Positions 19,175-33,000 of a DNA stretch of 64,000 bases are shown piece after piece (positions within the stretch are counted from its first letter, which is position 1; each line of letters begins with the position of its first letter). The stretch is from contig CM082585.2 of assembly GCA_040954595.2 (NCBI GenBank), positions 1,488,001-1,552,000 on the forward strand. Direction: 5' to 3'. The stretch comes from Balanoglossus misakiensis (taxonomy: Eukaryota; Hemichordata). The translations under genes were made by a program, and so were the position numbers. The notes under the pieces were generated by a model, which did not search any database, was not told the DNA's origin, and saw only the letters and a list, made by a program, of their open reading frames with translations.

Positions 19175-19987
19175 AGTCGAAAATTTGTAATTTTTTGATG
19201 ATTTTCACCCATGTTTTTTTTTTCAAAAATCGACGAACCCATGATTTTTTTCGAAATCGACGAAATTTTGAGATTTTGCAGTCGAAAATTTGTCATTTTT
19301 TGATGATTTTCACCCATGATTTTTTTCAAAAATCGACGAACCCATAATTTTTTTCAAAATCGACGATATTTTGAGATTTCGCAAAGTTGAAAATTTGACA
19401 TTTGTTGATGATTTTCATGAGCTATAGCCCATGATTTTTTATTTCAAAAATCGACGAAATTTTGAGATTTGCAAAGTCGAACATTGGTCATTTTGATGAT
19501 TTTCACCCATTTTTTTTTTCAAAAATCGACGAACCCATAATTTTTTTTCAAAATCGACGAAATTTTGAGATTTTGCAAAGTCGAAAATTTGTCATTTTTT
19601 GATGATTTTCATCCATGTTTTTTTTCACAATTCAACGAACCCATGATTGTTTTCAAAATCGACGAAATTTTGAGATTTTGCAAGAACCCATGATTTTTTT
19701 CAAATTCGACGAAATTTTGAGATTTTGCAAAGTCGAAAATTTGTCATTTTTTGATGATTTTCACCCATGATTTTTTGCAAAAATCGACGAACCCATGATT
19801 TTTTTCCAAAATCGACGAAATTTTGAGATTTTGCAAAGTCGAAAATTTGTCATTTTTTGATGATTTTCATCCATGTTTTTTTTTTCAAAATTCAACGAAC
19901 CCATGATTTTTTTCAAAATCGACGAAATTTTGAGATTTTGCAAGAACCCATGATTTTTTTCAAAATCGACGAAATATTGAGATTTTG
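19175..19987 (-). repeat. 78-bp satellite, block between transposon and inversion point (minus orientation)
   Basis: It has the same monomer and orientation as 13451-16035 and resumes the monomer split by the transposon (CGAAAATTTG follows the right target repeat). It is degenerate, with truncated monomers such as GCAAGAACCCATG at about 19680 and 19941, about 260 bp apart. It ends at the palindromic inversion centre. Confidence 0.93.
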
Positions 19988-20032
19988 CAAAATCTCAAAA
20001 TTTCGTCGATTTTGAAAAAAAATCATGGGTTC
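19944..20032. repeat. Head-to-head inversion junction of the satellite
   Basis: The satellite reverses orientation at GATTTTGCAAAATC (19981-19994, centre 19987/19988). The arms of about 44 bp on each side mirror each other, out to GAACCCATG on the left and CATGGGTTC on the right, with one base difference (T for A in the left arm) and one extra A on the right. Left of the junction every monomer is in minus orientation and right of it every monomer is in plus orientation. Confidence 0.85.
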
Positions 20033-20249
20033 GTCGATTTTTGAAAAAAAACATGGGAGAAAATCTTCAAAAAATGGGAATTTTGTCGATTTTTGAAAAA
20101 AAAAATCATGGGTGAAAATCATCAAAAAATGACAAATTTTCGACTTTGCAAAATCTCAAAATTTCGTCGATTTTTGAGAAAAATCATGGGTGAAAATCAT
20201 CAAAAAATGACAAATTTTCGACTTTGCAAAATCTCAAAATTTCGTCGAA

Positions 20250-23200
20250 TTTTTGAAAAAAAACATGGATGAAAATCATCGAAAAATGACAAATTTTCGA
20301 CTGCAAAATCTCAAAATTTTGTCGATTTTGAAAAAAGTATGGGTTCGTCGATTTTTAAAAAAATCATGGGTGAAAATCATCAAAAAATGACAAATTTTCG
20401 ACTTTGCAAGAACTTCGAGATTTTCGTCGATTTTTGAAAAAAAAATCGTGGGGGGGGGGGGAAATCATAAAAAAATGACAAATTTTCGACTTTGCAAAAT
20501 CTCAAAATATCGTCGATTTTGGAAAAAAAAAACATGGGTTCGTCGAAAAAAAAACATGGGTGAAAATCATCAAAAAATGACAAATTTTCGACTTTGCAAA
20601 ATCTCAAAAGTCCGTCGATTTAAAAAAAAAACATGGGTGAAAATCTTCAAAAAATGACAAATTTTCGACTTTGCAAAAACTCAAAATTTCGTCGATTTTT
20701 GAAAAAAAATCATGGGTTCGTTGATTTTTGAAAAAAACATGGGTGAAAATCTTCAAAAAATGATTCTTGAAAAAAATGGGTGAAAATCATCAAAAATGAC
20801 AAAGTTTCGACTTTGCAAAATCTCAAAATTTCATCGATTTCTGAAAAAAATCATAGGGGAAAATCATCAAAAAATGACAAATTTTCGACTGCAAAATCTT
20901 AAAATTTCGTCAATTTTTGAAAAAAATCATGGGTAAAAATCATGAATAAATGAAAAATTTTCGACTTTGCAAAATCTCAAAATTTCGTCGATTTTTGAAA
21001 AAAATCATGGGTGAAAATCATCAAAAAATGACAAATTTTCGACTTTGCAAAATTTTCAAAAATTCGTTGATTTTTGAAAAAAAAATGGGTTATAGCTTAT
21101 GAAAATCATCAACAAATGACAAATTTTCGACTTTGCAAAATCTCAAAATTTCGTCGATTTTGAAAAAAATCATGGGTTCGTCGATTTTTGAAAAAAAACA
21201 TGGGTGAAAATCTTCAAAAAATGACAAATTTTCGACTTTGCAAAAACTGAAAATTTCGTCGATTTTTGAAAAAAATAATGAGTGAAAATCATCAAAAAAG
21301 ACAAAGTTTCGACTTTGCAAAATCTCAAAATTTCGTCGATTTCTGAAAAAAATCATGGGTAAAATCGTCAAAAAAAGACAGATTTTCGACAGCAAAATCT
21401 TAAAATTTCGTCAATTTTTGAAAAAAAATCATGGGTAAAAATCATCAAAAAATGACAAATTTTCGACTTTGCAAAATCTCAAAATTTCGTCAATTTTTGA
21501 AAAAAAAATCGTGGGGGGGGGGGGAAATCATCAAAAAAATGACAAATTTTCGACTTTGCAAAATTTTGAAAAATTCGTCGATTTTTAAAAAAAAAACATG
21601 GGTTCGTCCATTTTTGAAAAAAAAAACATGGGTGAAAATCATCAACAAATGACAAATGTTCAACTTTGCAAAATCTCAAAATTTCGTCGATTTTTGAAAA
21701 AAAAAATCGTGGGGGGGGGGGGGGAATCATCAAAAAAATTACAAATTTTCGACTTAACAAATTTTCAAAAATTCGTCGATTTTTGAAAAAAAAAACATGG
21801 GTTCGTCCATTTTTGAAAAAAAAAACATGGGTGAAAATCATCAACAAATGACAAATGTTCAACTTTGCAAAATCTCAAAATATTGTCGATTTTTGAAAAA
21901 AAATCATGGGTTCGTTGATTTTTGAAAAAAAAACATGGGTGAAAATCATCAAAAAATTACAAATTTTCGTCTTTGCAAAATCTCAAAATTTCGTCGATTT
22001 TTGAAAAAAAAAATCATGGGTAAAAATCATCAAAAAAATACAAATTTTCGACTTTGCAAAATCTAAAAATTTTGTCGATTTTTGAAAAAAATCATGGGTG
22101 AAAATCATCAAAAAATGACAAATTTTCGACTTTGCAAAATCTCAAAATTTCGTAGATTTTTGAAAAAAAATCATGGGTTCGTTGATTTTTGAAAAAAAAA
22201 CATGGGTGAAAATCATCAAAAAATTACAAATTTTCGAATTTGCAAAATCTCAAATTTCGTCGATTTTTTGAAAAAAAAACATGGGTGAAATCATCAAAAA
22301 ATGACAAATTTTCGACTTTGCAAAATCTCAAAATTTCGTAATTTTTGAAAAAAAGTCATGGGTGAAATCATAAAAAAAATTACAAATTTTCGTCTTTGCA
22401 ATAATCTCAAAATTTCGTCGATTTTTGAAAAAAAAAATCATGGGAAAAATCTTCAAAAAATTACAAATTTTCGACTTTGCAAAATCTAAAAATTTTGTCG
22501 ATTTTTGAAAAAAATCATGGGTGAAAATCATCAAAAAATGACAAATTTTCGACTTTGCAAAATCTCAAAATTTCGTCGATTTTTGAAAAAAATCATGGGT
22601 TCGTTCAATTTTGAAAAAAAACATGGATGAAAATCATCGAAAAATGACAAATTTTCGACTGTAAAATCTCAAAATTTTGTCGATTTTGAAAAAAGTATGG
22701 GTTCGTCCGATTTTAAAAAAATCATGGGTGAAAATCATCAAAAAATGACAAATTTTCGACTTTGCAAGAACTTCGAGATTTTCGTCGATTTTTGAAAAAA
22801 AAAATCGTGGGGGGGGGGAAATCATAAAAAAATGACAAATTTTCGACTTTGCAAAATCTCAAAATATCGTCGATTTTGGAAAAAAAACATGGGTTCGTCG
22901 AAAAAAAAACATGGGTGAAAATCATCAAAAAATGACAAATTTTCGACTTTGCAAAATCTCAAAAGTCCGTCGATTTAAAAAAAAAACATGGGTGAAAATC
23001 TTCAAAAAATGACAAATTTTCGACTTTGCAAAAACTCAAAATTTCGTCGATTTTTGAAAAAAAATCATGGGTTCGTTGATTTTTGAAAAAAAACATGGGT
23101 GAAAATCTTCAAAAATGATTCTTGAAAAAAAAAATGGGTGAAAATCATCAAAAATGACAAAGTTTCGACTTTGCAAAATCTCAAAATTTCATTCGATTTC

Positions 23201-24290
23201 TGAAAAAATCATAGGGGAAAATCATCAAAAAATGACAAATTTTCGACTGCAAACTCTTAAAATTTCGTCAATTTTTGAAAAAAATCATGGGTAAAATCAT
23301 CAATAAATGAAAAATTTTCGACTTTGCAAAATCTCAAAATTTCGTCGATTTTTGAAAAAAATCATGGGTGAAAATCATCAAAAAATGACAAATTTTCGAC
23401 TTTGCAAAATTTCAAAAATTCGTTGATTTTTGAAAAAAAAATGGGTTATAGCTTATGAAAATCATCAACAAATGACAAATTTTCGACTTTGCAAATCTCA
23501 AAATTTCGTCGATTTTGAAAAAAATCATGGGTTCGTCGATTTTTGAAAAAAAACATGGGTGAAAATCTTCAAAAAATGACAAATTTTCGACTTTGCAAAA
23601 CTGAAAATTTCGTCGATTTTTGAAAAAAATAATGAGTGAAAATCATCAAAAAAGACAAAGTTTCGACTTTGCAAAATCTCAAAATTTCGTCGATTTCTGA
23701 AAAAAATCATGGGTAAAATCGTCAAAAAAAGACAGATTTTCGACAGCAAAATCTTAAAATTTCGTCAATTTTGAAAAAAATCATGGGTAAAAATCATCAA
23801 AAAATGACAAATTTTCGACTTTGCAAAATCTCAAAATTTCGTCAATTTTTGAAAAAAAATCGTGGGGGGGGGGAAATCATCAAAAAAATGACAAATTTTC
23901 GACTTTGCAAAATTTTGAAAAATTCGTCGATTTTTAAAAAAAAACATGGGTTCGTCCATTTTTGAAAAAAAAACATGGGTGAAAATCATCAACAAATGAC
24001 AAATGTTCAACTTTGCAAAATCTCAAAATTCGTCGATTTTTGAAAAAAAAAAATCGTGGGGGGGGGGGGAATCATCAAAAAATTACAAATTTTCGACTTA
24101 ACAAAATTTTCAAAAATTCGTCGATTTTTGAAAAAAAAAAACATGGGTTCGTCCATTTTTGAAAAAAAAAACATGGGTGAAAATCATCAACAAATGACAA
24201 ATGTTCAACTTTGCAAAATCTCAAAATATTGTCGATTTTTGAAAAAAAATCATGGGTTCGTTGATTTTTGAAAAAAAAACATGGGTGAAA
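20250..24290 (+). repeat. Higher-order duplication, about 2.35-kb offset
   Basis: Landmarks of 20250-21950 recur in 22610-24290 in the same order: CATGGATGAAAATCATCG (20263 and 22622), a distinctive AGAACTTCGAGATTTTCG, GTTATAGCTTATGAAAATC (about 21088 and 23445) and three G-run monomers. Offsets are 2346-2359 bp and drift by small indels, so this is an older duplication. Confidence 0.85.
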
Positions 24291-26299
24291 ATCATCAAAA
24301 AATGACAAATTTTCGACTTTGCAAAATCTCAAAATTTCGTAAATTTTTGAAAAAAAGTCATGGGTGAAAATCATAAAAAAATTACAAATTTTCGACTTTG
24401 CAAAATCTAAAAATTTTGTCGATTTTGAAAAAAATCATGGGTGAAAATCATCAAAAATGACAAATTTTCGACTTTGCAAAATCTCAAAATTTCGTCGATT
24501 TTTGAAAAAATCATGGGTTCGTTCAATTTTGAAAAAAAAACGGGTGAAAATCATCAAAAAATTACAAATTTTCGACTTTGCAAAATCTCAAAATTTTGTC
24601 GATTTTTGAAAAAAATCATGGGTGAAAATCATTAATAAATGACAAATTTTCGACTTTGCAAAATCTCAAAATTTCGTCGATTTTTGAAAAAAAATCATGG
24701 GTGAAAATCATCAAAAAAATGACAAATTTTCGACTTTGCAAAATCTCAAAATTCGTCGATTTTTGAGAAAAATCATGGGTGAAAATCATCAAAAAATGAC
24801 AAATTTTCGACTTTGCAAATCTCAAAATTTTGTCGATTTTTGAAAAAAAATCATGGGTTCGTTGATTTTTGAAAAAAAACATGGGTGAAAATCATCAAAA
24901 AATTACAAATTTTCGAATTTGCAAAATCTCAAAATTTCGTCGATTTTGGAAAAAAAAACATGGGTGAAAATCATCAAAAAATTACAAATTTTCGACTTTG
25001 CAAAATCTCAAAATTTCGTAGATTTTGGAAAAAAAAATCATGGGTTCGTCGATTTTTGAAAAAAATCATGGGTGAAATCATCAAAAAATGACAAATTTTC
25101 GTCTTTGCAAAATCCCAAAATTTGGTCGATTTTGAAAAACAAAATCATGGGAAAAAATCATCAAAAAATGACAAATTTTCGACTTTGCAAAATCTCAAAA
25201 TTTCGTAAATTTTTGAAAAAAAGTCATGGGTGAAAAATCATCAAAAAATTACAAATTTTCGACTTTGCAAAATCTCAAAATTTCGTACATTTTTGAAAAA
25301 AAATCATGGGTGAAAATCATCAAAAAATGACAAATTTCGTCTTTGCAAAATCTCAAAATTTCGTCATTTTTTAAAAAAAAATCATGGTGAAAATCATCAA
25401 AAAATGACAAATTGTCGACTTTGCAAATCTAAAATTTTGTCGATTTTGAAAAAAATCATGGGTGAAAATAATCAAAAAATGACAAATTTTCGACTTTGCA
25501 AAAATCTCAAAATTTTGTCGATTTTTGAAAAAAAATCATGGGTTCGTTGATTTTTGAAAAAAAACATGGGTGAAAATCATCAAAAAATTACAAATTTTCG
25601 AATTTGCAAAATCTCAAAATTTCGTCGATTTTTGAAAAAAAAAACATGGGTGAAAATCATCAAAAAATGACAAATTTTCGACTTTGCAAAATCTCAAATT
25701 TCGTAAATTTTTGAAAAAAAGTCATGGGTGAAAATCATCAAAAAATTAAAAAGTTTCGTCTTTGCAAAATCTCAAAAAATCGTCGATTTTTGAAAAAAAA
25801 AATCATGGGTAAAAATCATCAAAAAATTACAAATTTTCGACTTTGCAAAATCTAAAAATTTTGTCGATTTTGAAAAAATCATGGGTGAAAATCATCAAAA
25901 AATGACAAATTTTCGACTTTGCAAAATCTCAAAATTTCGTAAATTGTTGAAAAAAAGTCATGGGTGAAAATCATCAAAAAATTAAAAAGTTTCGTCTTTG
26001 CAAAATCTCAAAATTTCGTCGATTTTTGAAAAAAAAATCATGGGTAAAAATCATCAAAAAATTACAAATTTTCGACTTTGCAAAATCTAAAAATTTTGTC
26101 GATTTTTGAAAAAAATCATGGGTGAAAATCATCAAAAATGACAAATTTTCGACTTTGCAAAATCTCAAAATTTCGTCGATTTTTGAAAAAAATCATGGGT
26201 GAAAATCATCAAAAAATGACAAATTTTCGACTTTGCAAAATCTTAAATTTCGTCGATTTTTGAAAAAAATCATGGGTGAAAATCAATCAAAAAATGACA

Positions 26300-29200
26300 A
26301 ATTTTTGACTTTGCAAAATCTCAAAATTTCGTCGATTTTTGAGAAAAATCATAGGAAAAAATTATCAAAAAATGACAAATTTTCGACTTTGCAAAATCTC
26401 AAAATTTCGTCGATTTTTGAAAAAAATCATGGGTGAAAATCATCAAAAAATGACAAATTTTCGACTTTGCAAAATCTTAAATTTCGTCGATTTTTGAAAA
26501 AAATCATGGGTGAAAATCATCAAAAATGACAAATTTTTGACTTTGCAAAATCCTCAAATTTCGTCGATTTTTGAGAAAAATCATGGGTGAAAATCATCAA
26601 AAAATGACATATTTTCGTCTTTGCAAAATCTCAAAATTTGGTCGATTTTTGAAAAAAAAAAATCATGGGTAAAAATCATCAAAAAATGACAAATTTTCGA
26701 CTTTGCAAAATCTCAAAATTTCGTCGATTTTTGAAAAGAATCATGGGTGAAAATCATCAAAAAATGACAAATTTTCGACTTTGCAAAATCTCAAAATTTC
26801 GTCGATTTTTGAGAAAAATCATGGGTGAAAATCATCAAAAAACGACAAATTTTCGTCTTTGCAAAATCTCAAAATTTCGTCGATTTTTGAAAAAAATCAT
26901 GGGTGAAAATCATCAAAAAATGACAATTTTTTGTCTTTGCAAAATCTCAAATTTGGTTCGATTTTGAAAAACAAAATCATGGGAAAAAATCATCAAAAAA
27001 TGACAAATTTTCGACTTTGCAAAATCTCAAAATTTCGTCGATTTTGGAAAAAAAAACATGGGTGAAAATCATCAAAAAATGACAAATTTTCGAATTTGCA
27101 AAATCTCAAAATTTCGTCGATTTTTGAAAAAAATCATGGGTTCGTTCAATTTTGAAAAAAAACATGGGTGAAAATCATCAAAAAATTACAAATTTTCGAC
27201 TTTGCAAAATCTCAAAATTTTGTCGATTTTTGAAAAAAAAATCATGGGTGAAAATCATTAATAAATGACAAATTTTCGACTTTGCAAAATCTCAAAATTT
27301 CGTCGATTTTTGAAAAAAATCATGGGTGAAAATCATCAAAAAATTACAAATTTTCGACTTTGCAAAATCTCAAAATTTCGTCGATTTTTGAGAAAAATCA
27401 TGGGTGAAAATCATCAAAAAATGACAAATTTTCGACTTTGCAAAATCTCAAAATTTTGTCGATTTTTGAAAAAAAATCATGGGTTCGTTGATTTTTGAAA
27501 AAAAACATGGGTGAAAATCATCAAAAAATTACAAATTTTCGAATTTGCAAAATCTCAAAATTTTGTCGATTTTTGAAAAAAATCATGGGTGAAAATCATC
27601 AAAAAATGACACATTTTCGACTTTGCAAAATCAAAATCTAAAATTTTGTCGATTTTGAAAAAAATCATGGGTGAAAATCATCAAAAAATGACAAATTTTC
27701 GACTTTGCAAAATCTCAAAATTTCGTAGATTTTTGAAAAAAATCATGGGTTCGTTGATTTTTGAAAAAAAAAGGGTGAAAATCATCAAAAAATTACAAAT
27801 TTTCGACTTTGCAAAATCTCAAAAATTTGTCGATTTTTGAAAAAAAATCATGGGTGAAAATCATTAATAAATGACAAATTTTCGACTTTGCAAAATCTCA
27901 AAATTTCGTCGATTTTTGAAAAAAAAACATGGGTGAAAATCATCAAAAAATGACAAATTTTCGACTTTGCAAAATCTCAAAATTTCGTCGATTTTTGAAA
28001 AAAATCATGGGTTCGTTCAATTTTGAAAAAAAACATGGGTGAAAATCATCAAAAAATTACAAATTTTCGACTTTGCAAAATCTCAAAATTTTGTCGATTT
28101 TTGAAAAAAAATCATGGGTGAAAATCATTAATAAATGAACAAATTTTCGACTTTGCAAAATCTCAAAATTTCGTCGATTTTTGAAAAAAAATCATGGGTG
28201 AAAATCATCAAAAATTACAAATTTTCGACTTTGCAAAATCTCAAAATTTCGTCGATTTTGAGAAAAATCATGGGTGAAAATCATCAAAAAATGACAAATT
28301 TTCGACTTTGCAAAATCTCAAAATTTTGTCGATTTTTGAAAAAAAATCATGGGTTCGTTGATTTCTGAAAAAAACATGGGTGAAAATCATCAAAAAATTA
28401 CAAATTTTCGAATTTGCAAAATCTCAAAATTTTGTCGATTTTGAAAAAAATCATGGGTGAAAATCATCAAAAAATGACACATTTTCGACTTTGCAAAATC
28501 TCAAAATTTCGTCGATTTTTGAAAAAAATCATGGGTGAAAATCATCAAAAAATGACAAATTTTCGACTTTGCAAAATCTCAAAATTTCGTCGATTTTTGA
28601 GAAAAATCATGGGTGAAAATCATCAAAAAATGACAAATTTTCGTCTTTGCAAAATCTCAAAATTTGGTCGATTTTTGAAAAAAATCATGGGTGAAAATAA
28701 TCAAAAAATGACAAATTTTCGACTTTGCAAAATCTCAAAATTTTGTCGATTTTTGAAAAAAAATCATGGGTTCGTTGATTTTTGAAAAAAAACATGGGTG
28801 AAAATCATCAAAAAATTACAAATTTTCGAATTTGCAAAATCTCAAAATTTCGTCGATTTTTGAAAAAAAAAACATGGGTGAAAATCATCAAAAAATGACA
28901 AATTTTCGACTTTGCAAAATCTCAAAATTTCGTAAATTTTTGAAAAAAAGTCATGGGTGAAAATCATCAAAAAATTAAAAAGTTTCGTCTTTGCAAAATC
29001 TCAAAAAATCGTCGATTTTTGAAAAAAAAAATCATGGGTAAAAATCATCAAAAAATTACAAATTTTCGACTTTGCAAAATCTAAAAATTTTGTCGATTTT
29101 TGAAAAAAATCATGGGTGAAAATCATCAAAAAATGACAAATTTTCGACTTTGCAAAATCTCAAAATTTCGTCGATTTTTGAAAAAAATCATGGGTGAAAA

Positions 29201-32200
29201 TCATCAAAAAATGACAAATTTTCGACGTTGCAAAATCTCAAAATTTCGTAAATTTTTGAAAAAAAGTCATGGGTGAAAATCATCAAAAAATTAAAAAGTT
29301 TCGTCTTTGCAAAATCTCAAAATTTCGTCGATTTTTGAAAAAAATCATGGGTGAAAATCATCAAAAAATGACAAATTTTCGACTTTGCAAAATCTTAAAT
29401 TTCGTCGATTTTTGAAAAAAATCATGGGTGAAAATCATCAAAAAATGACAAATTTTTGACTTTGCAAAATCTCAAAATTTCGTCGATTTTTGAGAAAAAT
29501 CATAGGAAAAAATTATCAAAAAATGACAAATTTTCGACTTTGCAAAATCTCAAAATTTCGTCGATTTTTGAAAAAAATCATGGGTGAAAATCATCAAAAA
29601 ATGACAAATTTTCGACTTTGCAAAATCTTAAATTTCGTCGATTTTTGAAAAAAATCATGGGTGAAAATCATCAAAAAATGACAAATTTTTGACTTTGCAA
29701 AATCTCAAAATTTCGTCGATTTTTGAGAAAAATCATGGGTGAAAATCATCAAAAAATGACATATTTTCGTCTTTGCAAAATCTCAAAATTTGGTCGATTT
29801 TTGAAAAAAAAAATCATGGGTAAAAATCATCAAAAAATGACAAATTTTCGACTTTGCAAAATCTCAAATTTCGTCGATTTTTGAAAAGAATCATGGGTGA
29901 AAATCATCAAAAAATGACAAATTTTCGACTTTGCAAAATCTCAAAATTTCGTCGATTTTTGAGAAAAATCATGGGTGAAAATCATCAAAAAACGACAAAT
30001 TTTCGTCTTTGCAAAATCTCAAAATTTCGTCGATTTTTGAAAAAAATCATGGGTGAAAATCATCAAAAAATGACAATTTTTTGTCTTTGCAAAATCTCAA
30101 AATTTGGTCGATTTTTGAAAAACAAAATCATGGGAAAAAATCATCAAAAAATGACAAATTTTCGACTTTGCAAAATCTCAAAATTTCGTCGATTTTGGAA
30201 AAAAAAACATGGGTGAAAATCATCAAAAAATGACAAATTTTCGAATTTGCAAAATCTCAAAATTTCGTCGATTTTTGAAAAAAATCATGGGTTCGTTCAA
30301 TTTTGAAAAAAAAACATGGGTGAAAATCATCAAAAAATTACAAATTTTCGACTTTGCAAAATCTCAAAATTTTGTCGATTTTTGAAAAAAAATCATGGGT
30401 GAAAATCATTAATAAATGACAAATTTTCGACTTTGCAAAATCTCAAAATTTCGTCGATTTTTGAAAAAAAATCATGGGTGAAAATCATCAAAAAATTACA
30501 AATTTTCGACTTTGCAAAATCTCAAAATTTCGTCGATTTTTGAGAAAAATCATGGGTGAAAATCATCAAAAAATGACAAATTTTCGACTTTGCAAAATCT
30601 CAAAATTTTGTCGATTTTTGAAAAAAAATCATGGGTTCGTTGATTTTTGAAAAAAAACAAGGGTGAAAATCATCAAAAAATTACAAATTTTCGAATTTGC
30701 AAAATCTCAAAATTTTGTCGATTTTTGAAAAAAATCATGGGTGAAAATCATCAAAAAATGACACATTTTCGACTTTGCAAAATCTAAAAATTTTGTCGAT
30801 TTTTGAAAAAAATCATGGGTGAAAATCATCAAAAAATGACAAATTTTCGACTTTGCAAAATCTCAAAATTTCGTAGATTTTTGAAAAAAAATCATGGGTT
30901 CGTTGATTTTTGAAAAAAAAAGGGTGAAAATCATCAAAAAATTACAAATTTTCGACTTTGCAAAATCTCAAAAATTTGTCGATTTTTGAAAAAAAATCAT
31001 GGGTGAAAATCATTAATAAATGACAAATTTTCGACTTTGCAAAATCTCAAAATTTCGTCGATTTTTGAAAAAAAAAACATGGGTGAAAATCATCAAAAAA
31101 TGACAAATTTTCGACTTTGCAAAATCTCAAAATTTCGTCGATTTTTGAAAAAAATCATGGGTTCGTTCAATTTTGAAAAAAAACATGGGTGAAAATCATC
31201 AAAAAATTACAAATTTTCGACTTTGCAAAATCTCAAAATTTTGTCGATTTTTGAAAAAAAATCATGGGTGAAAATGATTAATAAATGACAAATTTTCGAC
31301 TTTGCAAAATCTCAAAATTTCGTCGATTTTTGAAAAAAAATCATGGGTGAAAATCATCAAAAAATTACAAATTTTCGACTTTGCAAAATCTCAAAATTTC
31401 GTCGATTTTTGAGAAAAATCATGGGTGAAAATCATCAAAAAATGACAAATTTTCGACTTTGCAAAATCTCAAAATTTTGTCGATTTTTGAAAAAAAATCA
31501 TGGGTTCGTTGATTTTTGAAAAAAAACATGGGTGAAAATCATCAAAAAATTACAAATTTTCGAATTTGCAAAATCTCAAAATTTTGTCGATTTTTGAAAA
31601 AAATCATGGGTGAAAATCATCAAAAAATGACACATTTTCGACTTTGCAAAATCTCAAAATTTCGTCGATTTTTGAAAAAAATCATGGGTGAAAATCATCA
31701 AAAAATGACAAATTTTCGACTTTGCAAAATCTCAAAATTTCGTCGATTTTTGAGAAAAATCATGGGTGAAAATCATCAAAAAATGACAAATTTTCGTCTT
31801 TGCAAAATCTCAAAATTTGGTCGATTTTTGAAAAAAAAAATCATGGGTAAAAATCATCAAAAAATGACAAATTTTCGACTTTGCAAAATCTCAAATTTCG
31901 TCGATTTTTGAAAAGAATCATGGGTGAAAATCATCAAAAAATGACAAATTTTCGACTTTGCAAAATCTCAAAATTTCGTCGATTTTTGAGAAAAATCATG
32001 GGTGAAAATCATCAAAAAACGACAAATTTTCGTCTTTGCAAAATCTCAAAATTTCGTCGATTTTTGAAAAAAATCATGGGTGAAAATCATCAAAAAATGA
32101 CAATTTTTTGTCTTTGCAAAATCTCAAAATTTGGTCGATTTTTGAAAAACAAAATCATGGGAAAAAATCATCAAAAAATGACAAATTTTCGACTTTGCAA

Positions 32201-33000
32201 AATCTCAAAATTTCGTCGATTTTGGAAAAAAAAACATGGGTGAAAATCATCAAAAAATGACAAATTTTCGAATTTGCAAAATCTCAAAATTTCGTCGATT
32301 TTTGAAAAAAATCATGGGTTCGTTCAATTTTGAAAAAAAAACATGGGTGAAAATCATCAAAAAATTACAAATTTTCGACTTTGCAAAATCTCAAAATTTT
32401 GTCGATTTTTGAAAAAAAATCATGGGTGAAAATCATTAATAAATGACAAATTTTCGACTTTGCAAAATCTCAAAATTTCGTCGATTTTTGAAAAAAAATC
32501 ATGGGTGAAAATCATCAAAAAATTACAAATTTTCGACTTTGCAAAATCTCAAAATTTCGTCGATTTTTGAGAAAAATCATGGGTGAAAATCATCAAAAAA
32601 TGACAAATTTTCGACTTTGCAAAATCTCAAAATTTTGTCGATTTTTGAAAAAAAATCATGGGTTCGTTGATTTTTGAAAAAAAACATGGGTGAAAATCAT
32701 CAAAAAATTACAAATTTTCGAATTTGCAAAATCTCAAAATTTTGTCGATTTTTGAAAAAAATCATGGGTGAAAATCATCAAAAAATGACACATTTTCGAC
32801 TTTGCAAAATCTAAAAATTTTGTCGATTTTTGAAAAAAATCATGGGTGAAAATCATCAAAAAATGACAAATTTTCGACTTTGCAAAATCTCAAAATTTCG
32901 TAGATTTTTGAAAAAAAATCATGGGTTCGTTGATTTTTGAAAAAAAAGGGTGAAAATCATCAAAAAATTACAAATTTTCGAATTTGCAAAATCTCAAAAT
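26300..33000 (+). repeat. Higher-order duplications, about 3.15-kb and 2.03-kb offsets
   Basis: ATAGGAAAAAATTATC (about 26350 and 29503) and the block with AAAAAACGACAAATTTTCG (about 26842 and 29994) give an offset of about 3.15 kb. The same block recurs near 32018, about 2.03 kb further. The stretch around 29.7-30.95 kb matches 31.75-32.98 kb closely. Overlapping offsets show successive unequal exchanges. Confidence 0.8.

Noticed and set aside
18737-19226. Minus-strand frames with hydrophobic, membrane-like translations
   Set aside because: They are reads through the T-rich terminal repeat units of the transposon, and the same segment recurs in each unit.
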